The translations under genes and the position numbers were made by a program. The notes under the pieces are model-generated. The model was not told the origin of the DNA. It made no database searches and saw only the letters and a list, made by a program, of their open reading frames with translations. This document shows, one piece after another, positions 33,285 to 42,581 of a stretch of DNA of 64,000 bases; the stretch's first letter is position 1, and the number at the start of each line of letters is the position of its first letter. The DNA comes from Myxococcales bacterium (lineage in GTDB: Bacteria > Myxococcota_A > UBA9160 > UBA4427): the NCBI GenBank assembly GCA_012960035.1, contig DUBZ01000092.1, positions 21,828-85,827 on the forward strand, given 5' to 3'.

Positions 33285-34901
33285 ATGACCGAAGCACAGC
33301 AGCCTGGCCCGACAGCAGCCGAAACCGCACTTGATGCGATTTCGAGCAGCACCCTGCGTGTCTTCGCCCTGCAGTCGGTTCTCGGCTTCGTCGCCTATGC
33401 GGTTGTGCTCGGCGGCCCGCTCTTCTTCGACGACAAACAGTTCATCGTCTGGAATGAGCACGTCACGAGTTTCGATGTTGGCGAGATCTATACGTCGAGT
33501 GTGACCAAAGGCGTCGGCATTCAGTCCAACACGTACCGTCCCAACCAACAGATCATCTACGCCACGCTCTACAAGTTCTTCGGGACTTCGCCGGCTCCCT
33601 ATCACTTGGTTTCGCTCGCGGTCCATGTCACGAACGCGCTGTTGGTGTTTCTGTTGCTTGTCGCTCTCTCGTTGGGCCGAACCGGAAGTCTCGTTGCATC
33701 GCTCGTGTTCTTGCTTCACCCGGTGCAGACCCAGGCGGTGAGTTATGTGTCCGGGCTCGCGGGGCCGCTGCTCTTGCTCACGCTACTCGGTTCGGTCTTG
33801 TGTTGGCTCAAGAGTCTTGAAGTTGACAATACCCGCGAGCGCGCTGGATACCTCGCGTTGTCGCTTGTGCTTTGTATTGACGCCGCCTTCACCAAGTCCA
33901 ACGTCGTCATCATCTTGCCCGTCATGATCGTGGTGGCTGCGTACTTGGTTTTGACGGGGCAAAAGAAGTGGACTCCATACCTCACGCTTTCGGTTGCTTT
34001 GATCGGAGTCTTCGCATTGGGCTTCATGTCGCTGAAACTAACGGTGCTCAACTTTACCGGCACGACGGGGATGGTCGAGGGGTACAACGTCTATACCGAC
34101 AGCCTTGTGGTGCGACTCACGACGTTTGTAAGCGTTCTTCATCGCTACCTCGAATTGATCGTATGGCCCGCGGCGTTGAGCTATTCGAAGCCAAAGATCA
34201 TCTACGCCTCGATTCTTACGCTGCACGGCGCACTTGGCGTTGCGATCGTTGGCGCGGCGGGCTTCGTGTTAGTACGCGCAAAGCAATACCCGCTCGCATT
34301 CCTTGGGTGCGGATGGTTCTTCGCCGCGCTCGCACCTTTTTCAGGCGTGATCCCGCTGCCGTCGATGTACCTGGAACACTGGCTCTATACGCCGATGGTG
34401 GGCGTCGTGATCTTGGTCGCGGGTCTTTATCGCACGCTCGCCGAAGAGCGCCGAAGCGGCTTCGCCATTGTTGCGATTGGAATCTTGCTTCTCTTGATGG
34501 TCCGGACGGGAGTGCGAAATTACGAGTGGGCCAACCCCGAGCGGTTCTATCTCGCGGACATGAAGGTCACGGGCGTGTCGATGCAGATGCTCAACAACCT
34601 GGCGCTCTACTTGACCGAGATCGGCGAAACCGACAAGGCCATCAAAGCCCTCGAGGCCCTTATCGCGGCAACCGACACCTCTCCGGAACCTCGCGACAAC
34701 CTGGCGCGTATCTACGTTGACCTCGGTGAACCCCAAAAAGCGAAAACAAATTTTCTTCGGGCCCTCGAGATCGACGCCTTTCATCTCAACGCCCTGATGG
34801 GCCTGCGGTCCCTGTACGACTCGCAAGGGGAGATCGGTGAGGCGATGAAGCTTGATCAGCGCATCCGAGCGATCGAGAGAGAAGAAAACTTGTCGCGGTA
34901 G
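33285..34901 (+). CDS. Membrane protein with C-terminal TPR repeats (TMTC-like)
   Basis: The 538 residues combine about ten membrane helices with TPR repeats at the C-terminus. The loop after helix 1 has DDKQFIVWNEHVTSF and QSNTYRPNQQIIYATLYKFF, with YHLVSLAVHVTNALLVF next; this is the pattern of TMTC/O-mannosyl-type GT-C proteins. The TPR part reads LNNLALYLTEIGETDKAIKA, PRDNLARIYVDLGEPQKAKT and FHLNALMGLRSLYDSQGEIG. I start at ATG 33285 (MTEAQQPG). It follows the GT39-like gene on the same strand and may glycosylate protein or lipid acceptors bound by the repeats. The exact activity is inferred. Confidence 0.75.
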   Translation: MTEAQQPGPTAAETALDAISSSTLRVFALQSVLGFVAYAVVLGGPLFFDDKQFIVWNEHVTSFDVGEIYTSSVTKGVGIQSNTYRPNQQIIYATLYKFFGTSPAPYHLVSLAVHVTNALLVFLLLVALSLGRTGSLVASLVFLLHPVQTQAVSYVSGLAGPLLLLTLLGSVLCWLKSLEVDNTRERAGYLALSLVLCIDAAFTKSNVVIILPVMIVVAAYLVLTGQKKWTPYLTLSVALIGVFALGFMSLKLTVLNFTGTTGMVEGYNVYTDSLVVRLTTFVSVLHRYLELIVWPAALSYSKPKIIYASILTLHGALGVAIVGAAGFVLVRAKQYPLAFLGCGWFFAALAPFSGVIPLPSMYLEHWLYTPMVGVVILVAGLYRTLAEERRSGFAIVAIGILLLLMVRTGVRNYEWANPERFYLADMKVTGVSMQMLNNLALYLTEIGETDKAIKALEALIAATDTSPEPRDNLARIYVDLGEPQKAKTNFLRALEIDAFHLNALMGLRSLYDSQGEIGEAMKLDQRIRAIEREENLSR

Positions 34902-34932
34902 TAGCGACGCACAAGTGCGCCAGCGCAAGGGC

Positions 34933-34954
34933 TTACACGCGAGCTTGCGTGTAA
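34933..34954 (+). terminator. Hairpin after the TPR membrane protein
   Basis: TTACACGC and GCGTGTAA form a perfect 8-bp stem with a 6-base loop, 32 bases after the stop codon. There is no T-run, so termination would need Rho or the hairpin may only protect the mRNA end. Confidence 0.3.
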
Positions 34955-35038
34955 ATGACGGTGCGGTGTTCAAGTAAATTGATGAGGAAGCAGGCTCTCG
35001 CTGCCGATACGCCCCCGAGCCATACGGGTTGGATCCTC

Positions 35039-35044
35039 TATACT
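35039..35044 (+). promoter_or_regulatory. Possible -10 element TATACT before the AP-superfamily gene
   Basis: TATACT matches the -10 consensus at five of six bases and lies about 85 bases before the TTG start at 35128. I find no good -35 hexamer at the right distance, so support is weak. Confidence 0.25.
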
Positions 35045-35127
35045 GCCTCGGTCCACCTGCCCAGTTTTCGCGGGCATGCGCCTTTGCGCAACGCAGACTG
35101 CGTCGACCACTACAAGGGACCTAAGGT

Positions 35128-36246
35128 TTGTCACGCACACTCACCATTTTTATTGACGGCTTGCCCTTCGACCAGCTCGAAAAACTTCCGTATTCAAGTC
35201 GCTTCGTGAGCAAGGGACGCCTGGTTCCGATCCTCGGCTACAGCGTCAATTGTCAAACACAACTCTTCACCGGCAAGAAGCCCGACGAACTAGGCTTTTG
35301 GGGAGAGTGGACCTACGCGCCCGAAACCGCACCGTTCAAGAAGCTTGCACCGCTCTTCAAGCTGTTGTCTCTGGTCGAGGTGTCGTACTACGCCAAGCGT
35401 GTCGTGCACCGCTTCATCGACAAGATGGGTCGCGCGAGTGCCACGAAGAACATTCCGCTCTCTTACCTCGGGCAGTTCGAAGAGACGGGGCACTCGGTCT
35501 TGAGCTCATGGTTCAAGCAAGAGTCGCTACTCCAGCACCCCAAGATGAAGGTGATTCTTCACAACAAGTTTCCCGTCGTGGAGCGCCGCGACGAAGACGC
35601 CTACAAGGCGACCAAAAAGTACATCGACGAAACCGACGATCTCGAAAGCGTGCTCGTAACCTTCACCCGCATTGACGCTTGTTCGCATTGGTTAGGTGTG
35701 GCGTCTGATCCCTACAACGAGTTGTTGTTGGTTCAAGACAAATACATCGAAGAACTCAGCGAGGCGTATCTCGCGAAGGTGCCGGACGGGACCATCCTTG
35801 TCGCTTCCGACCACGGCATGGTGAACGTCACCGAACAAGTGAACATCAACCTCGAGCGCGAAATTGGGAACCCCAACGCGAACGGCTACGCTTACTTCAC
35901 CGAGGGCACGATCCTTCGGGTGTGGTGCGAGCGCGACGCGATGCGCGAAAAGATCGCAACCTACCTTGATGGCGTTGCTGGCATGGAACAGTTGTGCGAC
36001 GAAGACCGCAAAGAGTTCGGCATTACGAATCCGAAGTTCGGCGACCTGATCTACCACACCCATGAAGGCCACCAGTTTGTTCCGAGCTTCTGGGGCCCCA
36101 AGCCTTCGGTCGGGATGCACGGCTATCACCCGCGCTACGAAAGCCAACACGGGATCTGCCTGAGTTCACGTCCGGGTGACTTCGATGGCAAAGTGTCGGC
36201 GACCGACTTCTACAACGTGCTGTCGGGATACCTCGGCACGGCGTAG
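35128..36246 (+). CDS. Alkaline-phosphatase-superfamily hydrolase in the glycan region
   Basis: This 372-residue AP-superfamily protein differs clearly from the one at 2738. Ligands and nucleophile are visible: LTIFIDGLPFDQL (first Asp), SVNCQTQLFTGKKP with the candidate Thr, TRIDACSHWLG (Asp and His), LVASDHGMVNVT (Asp-His) and GMHGYHP near the end. There is no signal peptide or membrane helix. TTG 35128 is supported by AAGGGA 8 bases upstream and by the conserved first strand starting right after it. Neighbours are a TPR membrane glycosyltransferase and a GT4. Removal or transfer of a phosphate-containing group on a glycan intermediate is possible; the substrate is unknown. Confidence 0.8.
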   Translation: MSRTLTIFIDGLPFDQLEKLPYSSRFVSKGRLVPILGYSVNCQTQLFTGKKPDELGFWGEWTYAPETAPFKKLAPLFKLLSLVEVSYYAKRVVHRFIDKMGRASATKNIPLSYLGQFEETGHSVLSSWFKQESLLQHPKMKVILHNKFPVVERRDEDAYKATKKYIDETDDLESVLVTFTRIDACSHWLGVASDPYNELLLVQDKYIEELSEAYLAKVPDGTILVASDHGMVNVTEQVNINLEREIGNPNANGYAYFTEGTILRVWCERDAMREKIATYLDGVAGMEQLCDEDRKEFGITNPKFGDLIYHTHEGHQFVPSFWGPKPSVGMHGYHPRYESQHGICLSSRPGDFDGKVSATDFYNVLSGYLGTA

Positions 36247-36408
36247 CGACGAGACGGCTCCAAGATTTTTGCGCGAGTTGGTTACCGCTGCATCGCGTCT
36301 ACTGACCGCAGCCCGCTAGTGAGGCAAAGGCTTAGTCGGGCGCCTTGTCATTGGCGCAGATCGGCGACTTGGCTGTTGCGCGAATGGCTTGGTTCAACCT
36401 CATTGCGA

Positions 36409-37599
36409 TCAATCGAGCGTGCCGTCTAGCAAGTACTTCGCGTGCTGTTCCGCGGCGGACGAGAAGGCTGTCCACTGTTGCCTTCGTCGGTCTGCGCCTT
36501 CGATGTAGCGGGCGCGGGCTTCGCGGTCGTAGAGCAAGGTTTCGATCCCGTCCGCGATCTGGTCCGGCGCACTCGGGTCGACGAGCAGGGCTTCGCCATT
36601 TGCGAACTCGTCGGGCACCCCGGCGATGCGCGTCGCGACAACGGGGATCTTCCGCACCAACGCTTCGTCGATCGACCGCGGCACACCTTCGGGGTGCGTC
36701 GACGTCGGCATCACGAGTGCGTGGGCTCTGGCGAAAAAGGCCGCCATCTCTTCTCCACTTTCGACCCAGCCGTGAAAATGAACATGATCCGCGATGCCGA
36801 GGCGGCTCGCGTACGCTTCGAAGTCAGGGAGGTCCGGGCCGTCGCCGAGCACGTCGATGTCGATCTTTGCGTTGGGGCGTCGGTCGAGCACCATCTTGAG
36901 TGCCGAAGAGAAGTCGTTCATGCCCTTTGATTCGACGAGGAGCCCGATATAGAGCAGGCGTCGGGGCGCGTCGTCCTCGAGGGGAACGTCTTCGTTTATC
37001 TTGCCTGCCTGCATGTGGCCCAGGGGCACGGTTTCGATGACGCGGTCGTTGCAGCGTCGCGCCAGGCTTGCGAGTCGTCCGCCGCGGGCGATCACGCCGT
37101 ATGCCTGACGCATCGCACCCTCGTAGGCGTGGCGGAAAAAGAACTTCCAGCCCGGCCATTTGCCCGCGGCAGCTTCCGGGTCGTTCAGGGTGACTTCGTA
37201 GTCGCCGGCGAGATACACGACGAAGCGCTTCATCATTAGCTTCGCAATTGGGAGTGTTGGGACCAGCGTCATAACCTGGGGCAGAAAGAAGACGCCATAG
37301 GGCCGGTCAATGATGGTGCGGAGAAAGAGCCATGTGTTTCGAAGGGTTCCCCGCGCGGTGGTGTTTACCGCGACGACGGTGACCTTCTCGGGATCGAGCA
37401 CGCCCTTCACCCTGGTGTTGGTGCCTTCGAGCACAACACCCCACGTGCCCGAACAGTCGACGAACCAAACGAGGTGTCCCAAGCGGTCCGAGAGTTCGTG
37501 GAGGTAGTCCGCGATCGGGACCTTGGTGACGTACTCACCGGCCGGGCCGCGTTCGAGGTTGCCCCCGCCGATGACCAAAATTTCTGTTCGCTTCGGCAT
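36409..37599 (-). CDS. Glycosyltransferase family 4
   Basis: This GT-B enzyme of 396 residues has LVIGGGNLERGPAGEYVTKV at the N-terminus and a hydrophobic patch near residue 110 (PYGVFFLPQVMTLVPTLPIA) that may touch the membrane. The donor-binding domain has LLYIGLLVESKGMNDF, VHFHGWVESGEEMAAFF and the E-x7-E region SIDEALVRKIPVVATRIAGV. HPEGVPRSIDEAL is typical of the family. It converges with the AP-superfamily gene over a 160-base non-coding gap and diverges from the epimerase gene. The role is one transfer step in the surface glycan; sugar and acceptor are unknown. Confidence 0.9.
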   Translation of the reverse strand: MPKRTEILVIGGGNLERGPAGEYVTKVPIADYLHELSDRLGHLVWFVDCSGTWGVVLEGTNTRVKGVLDPEKVTVVAVNTTARGTLRNTWLFLRTIIDRPYGVFFLPQVMTLVPTLPIAKLMMKRFVVYLAGDYEVTLNDPEAAAGKWPGWKFFFRHAYEGAMRQAYGVIARGGRLASLARRCNDRVIETVPLGHMQAGKINEDVPLEDDAPRRLLYIGLLVESKGMNDFSSALKMVLDRRPNAKIDIDVLGDGPDLPDFEAYASRLGIADHVHFHGWVESGEEMAAFFARAHALVMPTSTHPEGVPRSIDEALVRKIPVVATRIAGVPDEFANGEALLVDPSAPDQIADGIETLLYDREARARYIEGADRRRQQWTAFSSAAEQHAKYLLDGTLD

Positions 37600-37720
37600 C
37601 GCGATTTGGATTCCAGGTTCACTCGTCTACGCGCGCCATTGGCAGCGCGCGATACAAGCGCATGCGGTTGAAAGGGCGGTGATAATGCATCGCCCTCAAA
37701 CCGACTGCAACCGCACCCGC

Positions 37721-37726
37721 TATACT
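37721..37726 (+). promoter_or_regulatory. -10-like TATACT ten bases before the epimerase ATG
   Basis: TATACT at 37721-37726 would place transcription initiation near 37733, only a few bases before ATG 37736. No ribosome site is seen. If used, the epimerase mRNA would be leaderless or nearly so. There is no clear -35 element. Confidence 0.35.
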
Positions 37727-37735
37727 GCGCCGACT

Positions 37736-38668
37736 ATGCGGATCCTCATTACAGGTGGTGCGGGCTTCATCGGCAGCCATATTGCAGATGCATGCCTATC
37801 GGCGGGTCACGACGTTCTCGTCATCGACAATCTCTTGACCGGGCAGCGCAAGAACGTTCCAACGGCAGCGCAGTTTGAAGAAGGTGACATTCGCGACGCA
37901 TCTTTTGTCGGCAAGACGATCGCAAGCTTTCGCCCCGACGTCGTAAGCCACCAAGCTGCGCAGACAAGCGTTGCGATCAGTGCGCGCGAACCCGTGCTCG
38001 ACGCAGACATCAACATCCTCGGTACGCTCAACCTTTTGAACGCGTGCGTAGCGAACAAGGTCGGACAGATCGTCTTCGCGAGTACAGGCGGAGCGATCTA
38101 CGGAGAGGTCCCGGACGGGAAACGTGCCGCAATCGACTGGCAGCCGCGCCCACTCAGCCCATACGCGTGTTCGAAGTTTGCGGTCGAGTGCTACCTCGTT
38201 TGCTTCGCAGCCGAACACGGCCTGCGCTCGACGGTGCTCCGCTACGCGAACGTATACGGCCCGCGTCAAGATCCGCACGGCGAAGCCGGGGTCGTTGCCA
38301 TCCTGAGCAAGCGCACCCTCCACGACGAACCCTTCAGCGTGTTTGCGCGGGTTACCGAGGGAGACGACGGCTGTGTTCGCGACTACGTGTACGTGGACGA
38401 CGTCGTGCGAGCCAACCTCGGCGCGATCACCGGCAGTCTTGAACAGTCGATGATCAACGTTTGCACTGGCGTCGGCACGTCGACCCGCGAACTCGCTGAC
38501 CAGATCATCGGGCTCACCGGTTCAAAGAGCGCGGTGAACACGGGCCCGCGCAGGCCGGGCGACGTCGAACGCAGCGTGCTCGATCCAGGCTCTCCGCCGC
38601 CGCTCGGTGAAACGACTTCGCTCGAAGACGGACTGCGCGCCACCCTCGATTGGTTCCGTACGTCGTAG
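37736..38668 (+). CDS. NAD-dependent sugar epimerase (UDP-glucose 4-epimerase-like)
   Basis: This extended SDR of 310 residues probably epimerises a UDP-sugar such as UDP-glucose or UDP-GlcNAc. The start MRILITGGAGFIGSHIADAC carries the cofactor loop. Other marks are VVSHQAAQTSVAISAREPVL, the serine region IVFASTGGAIYGEV and the active-site SPYACSKFAVE. RYANVYGPRQDPHGEAGVVA is typical of GalE-like enzymes. ATG 37736 is fixed by the Rossmann strand; the frame is open further upstream but not family-like. It supplies a precursor to the transferases around it and precedes, convergently, the flippase gene. Confidence 0.92.
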   Translation: MRILITGGAGFIGSHIADACLSAGHDVLVIDNLLTGQRKNVPTAAQFEEGDIRDASFVGKTIASFRPDVVSHQAAQTSVAISAREPVLDADINILGTLNLLNACVANKVGQIVFASTGGAIYGEVPDGKRAAIDWQPRPLSPYACSKFAVECYLVCFAAEHGLRSTVLRYANVYGPRQDPHGEAGVVAILSKRTLHDEPFSVFARVTEGDDGCVRDYVYVDDVVRANLGAITGSLEQSMINVCTGVGTSTRELADQIIGLTGSKSAVNTGPRRPGDVERSVLDPGSPPPLGETTSLEDGLRATLDWFRTS

Positions 38669-38681
38669 CGCGGGCCGGTAC

Positions 38682-40187
38682 TTAGGTTTCGCTAGAGCCT
38701 CGGCCTAAGTATCCCATGACGGTTTGAACTGTGCGTTGGCGCTCGCTTGCGTTGAACATCACGAACCAGACGAGAGTCATGAAGAACGTGACGATTGCAA
38801 CGCGATATGCGATCAGAGTCCCTGTGGCTTCGATTGCAACCAGTTGAAGTGCGAGCCCCGCACCTGCGGCGAGAAGCACCATTGCCGATGGCCGCATCAT
38901 GTCAAAGCGCATCGGATAGACCTTGTACGCAAAGGCCACGTAGGAGATCGACTGGGCGAGTTTCCCGAGAAGTGCGCCGTACGCCGCGCCCAATATCCCA
39001 AACGGTTGCACGAGTAGCCAGATCGACACCGCGCTCGCCACGATGCCGACCATGTAGCTGTACATCGTGTATCGGGTCTGCTTCGACAGGGTGATCCCGA
39101 CACCCGCGATGTGGGAAATGTTCTGGATCACGAGGCCGAGCAAGAGCGGCAGCGCGACAACGTGGCCGGGCAAATACCGCGCCGAGGCGACGAGTTCGAT
39201 GATGGGCTCCACCATGGAAATCATGATCACGCTCACCACCGCAAGGCCGGCCGTCATCAAGATGAGACCGCGATTGTAGGTCTCTTCGGCGTTGGGTTCT
39301 TTGTAGATCGCCAGCGTGAAGGGCACCCAGGCCGTCAATATCGCTTGGATGGGCAACATCAACATGAACGCGTAGCGATAGCCAATCGCGTACAGACCGT
39401 TTGCGTCGAGGCCGACGTAGTTCGCGATCATGATACGGTCGACCGCCGGGATGAGACACGTCGCCACGGCGGTCACCATATAAGGCCCCCCGTAGCTCAA
39501 CATCTTTGCGCCATGATCAAAACCGCGGGGAACCGTGATGTAGCCACGACAGAACCAAAGGCCGAGCAGCGAGAAAAACCCGAAGCCGGTGAGCTGCCCG
39601 TAGAAGTATCCCTTCATCCCAAGCTCAAGCTTGAGGACGTAGAACAACGTGACGGTGATGACACCGGCCGCGGATCCGATCGAAATCAAGATGAACTTCG
39701 AACGATCGAACGTCCACTTCAAAAGATTCGACGAAAAGCGCACGAGCACGACGAACGGGAAACTCAACACCATGACGCGGAAGAAGTCGGCGTACTCCTC
39801 CATGCCGTAGGCCGCTTCGAGGAGACGTCCCGCGTTGAACCACACCAGCGCTGTGACGGCCGTGCAGAGGAAAAGCTCGGTAAACAACGCTTGGGAGATG
39901 ATCTGTTTGCGTTCTTCGGGGTCTTCGGTTTCGTAGAAGTAGCGCGCGATCGAGCTGTCCTGGCCCATGATGATGAAGGCGATAAACGCGGTCCCGAGCA
40001 CCATCATCCCGTCGAGGGCGCCGTATTCTGCTTTTGAGAAGAGGCGGGTGAGGAACGGCAGCAAGAGCAGGTTGAGCAGTGAACTCAGTGCCGCCGCGCT
40101 CCCGTAGACGACGGAATCCTTCGCAACGAACGCGAGGCGTTCGCGGATCGAACCGGAGCGGAGCTGCTTGAATCTCTCTTCAGACAT
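38682..40187 (-). CDS. Polysaccharide flippase (Wzx-like, MOP superfamily)
   Basis: This 501-residue inner-membrane protein has about 12-14 helices and moves lipid-linked oligosaccharide units to the periplasm. The family opening is present after a charged tail: LAFVAKDSVVYGSAAALSSL and LLLLPFLTRLFSKAEYGALD. FPFVVLVRFSSNLLKWTFDR and YIVGLDANGLYAIGYRY-like segments follow, and the protein ends in a charged tail. It points the same way as the amidotransferase gene, 63 bases downstream of it, so the two may be co-transcribed. Wzy and ligase genes are not visible in the window. Confidence 0.9.
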   Translation of the reverse strand: MSEERFKQLRSGSIRERLAFVAKDSVVYGSAAALSSLLNLLLLPFLTRLFSKAEYGALDGMMVLGTAFIAFIIMGQDSSIARYFYETEDPEERKQIISQALFTELFLCTAVTALVWFNAGRLLEAAYGMEEYADFFRVMVLSFPFVVLVRFSSNLLKWTFDRSKFILISIGSAAGVITVTLFYVLKLELGMKGYFYGQLTGFGFFSLLGLWFCRGYITVPRGFDHGAKMLSYGGPYMVTAVATCLIPAVDRIMIANYVGLDANGLYAIGYRYAFMLMLPIQAILTAWVPFTLAIYKEPNAEETYNRGLILMTAGLAVVSVIMISMVEPIIELVASARYLPGHVVALPLLLGLVIQNISHIAGVGITLSKQTRYTMYSYMVGIVASAVSIWLLVQPFGILGAAYGALLGKLAQSISYVAFAYKVYPMRFDMMRPSAMVLLAAGAGLALQLVAIEATGTLIAYRVAIVTFFMTLVWFVMFNASERQRTVQTVMGYLGRGSSET

Positions 40188-40250
40188 GAATCAGCCTGGA
40201 AACCTCAGTCTTGAAATAGGGTCACGTTCTGGTCTGAGCTTAATCCGATC

Positions 40251-42284
40251 TTAATCGATGAAGCGTCGCATCCAGAGTTCGAGATTGGTCCACTTCCAGA
40301 TTTCATTGTTGATGTCGATCTCGTGGGCCTTGTGTTGTTTGAACAGGCTGCGCGCTCGGTCGGTGTCGACAAAACCACGTTCCGCAAAGCTGTCCGACAT
40401 GACGACGTCTTCCACCAAGGGCGCCAAGTCTTCTCGGAACCACGAATCTTGGGGTGTCGAAAAACCGAGCTTACTGTGTCGCAGTCGCACCGCGTCGGGC
40501 ATGAGCCCTTTTGTCGCGTCGCGCAGCACCCGCTTGGTGACGCCATTGTGGATCTTCTGCTCGTCGGGCATCGCCATGCAGAATTCGACCAGGTTGTGGT
40601 CGAGGAACGGAACGCGAGACTCGATCGAATGCGCCATGGAGTTGCGATCGCCGTGACGCAGGAGCCTCGGGATGCCGTACGAGATGCTGCTGTGAAGATC
40701 ACCTTCGAACACGTTGCCGGACGCCCAGTCGTAGTAGGCGTCGCGCCGTCGCATCACGTCGGGGTGTCCCACCATGGCCTTGCCAAATTCGTCTGAAATC
40801 CAGTTGGGGTATTCGGGTTTGTTCGCGAGCGATCGAAGCGCGTTCTTGAGCGCGACGGGTGTCATCACCGAAGCGACCTGAGATGCAAGCGCGCGAGTCG
40901 CGTAACCGTGAAGCGCTTGGCAGCCCGCAAGTTCTTTTTTGAGACGCGCGAACTTGCCCTTCGAGAGAAGGTTCGCGAAATACGTGGTGAAGTAACGGTG
41001 ATAGCCGCCAAGGGTTTCGTCGCCCCCCTGCCCGTCGAGCGTCACCTTCACGCCGACGTCGGTCGACGACTTGACGAGTTTGAACACGCGCCACTGGGCG
41101 TAGATGCTCGTGCTTCCGAACGGCTCTTCGTGATGCCAAAGGAAATCGTCGAGTTCGTCTAAGAGTTCAGCACCCGTTGGAAACGTTGTGTGGGGCACGC
41201 TCCTGGTGGCATTTACCACCTCGTCGATCCACTGGCCTTCGTCGTGACGCGGGTCTTTGTAGCGCGCAGAAAACGTGCTCTGCATGTCGGTGCCGGCGAT
41301 CTTGAGGCCGTCGTCGCGCATCAACTTGTCGACCACGCATGCGATCGCGGATGAGTCGAGACCACCACTTAAGCAAGTTCCGATCGGCACGTCCGCGATC
41401 AAGCGATAGCGAATCGAGCGCCTGAACTGTTCGCGAAAGCCTTCGGCGTAGTCGTCGCTCGAAAGTTTGATCTTGTTCTTGCCGTAGGGCAGTTCGTAAT
41501 AGCGTTCGATTGAAAGATTGCGCCCGTCGAGATCGATCGTCAGATGATGGCCAGGTGCGAGAGGGACGATGCCTTCATAACAAGTCTCGAAGATGTCGTC
41601 GGTACCTCGCAACAGGTACGTGTACAGGATGGGCAGGTTCGGAGCCGGTTTCACAAGTCCCGACTGAAGCAGCGCTTTGATCTCGGACCCGAATACGAAG
41701 CCTTCGTGATTATGGGCGTAGTAGAAGGGCTTGATGCCGAAGCGATCTCGCGCGCAGAAGAGCTTGTTGCGATTTCGATCCAGGATCGCGATTGCGAACA
41801 TGCCGTTGAAGCGCACCAGACAATCCGCGCCCCACTCTTCGTAGGCGTGGAGTACGACCTCAGAGTCTGAGTCCGATGCAAAATGATGGCCGAGGTCCGT
41901 GAGTTCTTTCCGGACACTCGCGTAGTTATAGACTTCGCCGTTGTAGAGCATCCAAAGACTTTGGTCGGCGTTACAAATCGGCTGATGGCCGCCGGCCGAC
42001 ATGTCGATGATCGAAAGCCTGCGGTGCGCGAGTGCGACACTGGCCTGGCCGCGAACGCGCTCGGGTTCGAGCGGTTGCTCGGGACAGTAGGGTGCGGCGT
42101 GCGCAAACACCGAGGCGGGCGTGTCGTCTCCGCCGAAGATCTGGATGTTGCCGCTCGCGGGGTCCGCGAGCAGGTAGCCTTCGTCGTCGGGACCGCGGTG
42201 GGCGATCGACCGCCCCATCGCACGAATCGTGGCGGGGTCTACGGGTCGGCCTTCGCTGCGGATGACGCCTGTGATCCCGCACAT
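40251..42284 (-). CDS. Asparagine synthase (glutamine-hydrolysing)-type amidotransferase
   Basis: This two-domain amidotransferase of 677 residues has the AsnB layout. The start is fixed by MCGITGVI, because Cys2 must become the N-terminal nucleophile of the glutaminase domain. IAHRGPDDEGY, LAHRRLSIID, LYNGEVYNY and RFNGMFAIAI-like blocks follow. The synthetase domain has the pyrophosphate loop SGGLDSSAIA near residue 305 and LDGQGGDETLGGYHRY. Such proteins in glycan loci often amidate a sugar acid or modify a peptide or exopolysaccharide unit rather than making free asparagine. Its position just upstream of the flippase supports that. A poly-G ribosome region precedes ATG 42284. Confidence 0.92.
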   Translation of the reverse strand: MCGITGVIRSEGRPVDPATIRAMGRSIAHRGPDDEGYLLADPASGNIQIFGGDDTPASVFAHAAPYCPEQPLEPERVRGQASVALAHRRLSIIDMSAGGHQPICNADQSLWMLYNGEVYNYASVRKELTDLGHHFASDSDSEVVLHAYEEWGADCLVRFNGMFAIAILDRNRNKLFCARDRFGIKPFYYAHNHEGFVFGSEIKALLQSGLVKPAPNLPILYTYLLRGTDDIFETCYEGIVPLAPGHHLTIDLDGRNLSIERYYELPYGKNKIKLSSDDYAEGFREQFRRSIRYRLIADVPIGTCLSGGLDSSAIACVVDKLMRDDGLKIAGTDMQSTFSARYKDPRHDEGQWIDEVVNATRSVPHTTFPTGAELLDELDDFLWHHEEPFGSTSIYAQWRVFKLVKSSTDVGVKVTLDGQGGDETLGGYHRYFTTYFANLLSKGKFARLKKELAGCQALHGYATRALASQVASVMTPVALKNALRSLANKPEYPNWISDEFGKAMVGHPDVMRRRDAYYDWASGNVFEGDLHSSISYGIPRLLRHGDRNSMAHSIESRVPFLDHNLVEFCMAMPDEQKIHNGVTKRVLRDATKGLMPDAVRLRHSKLGFSTPQDSWFREDLAPLVEDVVMSDSFAERGFVDTDRARSLFKQHKAHEIDINNEIWKWTNLELWMRRFID

Positions 42285-42512
42285 TTTTTGGCCCCCCCAC
42301 GGCAGCTCGCCCGGCACACCCGGATCGCCACCTCCCCTGAAATCCCCATCGGACGCTTCGAACCCAATCTCCAGCTTCACCCCGAAGACGGGAAAAAATG
42401 ATGCAATTCAATGGGATTGGCGCTCGATCGGGGGTCGCATTGTAGAGAAATGCTCCGGTTTGCGCAGTCGCGCCCGGCCCCCAACTCGAGTGATATGAGG
42501 GCCGTATTGTAA

Positions 42513-42531
42513 ATCTGACTGCCTGTCAGAT
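42513..42531. promoter_or_regulatory. TetR-type palindrome between the amidotransferase and amidohydrolase genes
   Basis: ATCTGAC (42513-42519) and GTCAGAT (42525-42531) form a perfect inverted repeat with a 5-base spacer, partly extended outward by TGT ... ACA. It lies 51 bases before the amidohydrolase ATG. Length and symmetry fit a TetR- or MarR-type operator; no regulator gene is adjacent. Confidence 0.45.
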
Positions 42532-42581
42532 ACATTTTGGCCTTAGGGAACGAGAACCCACGCCGCATCTAGGAGAGCAAT

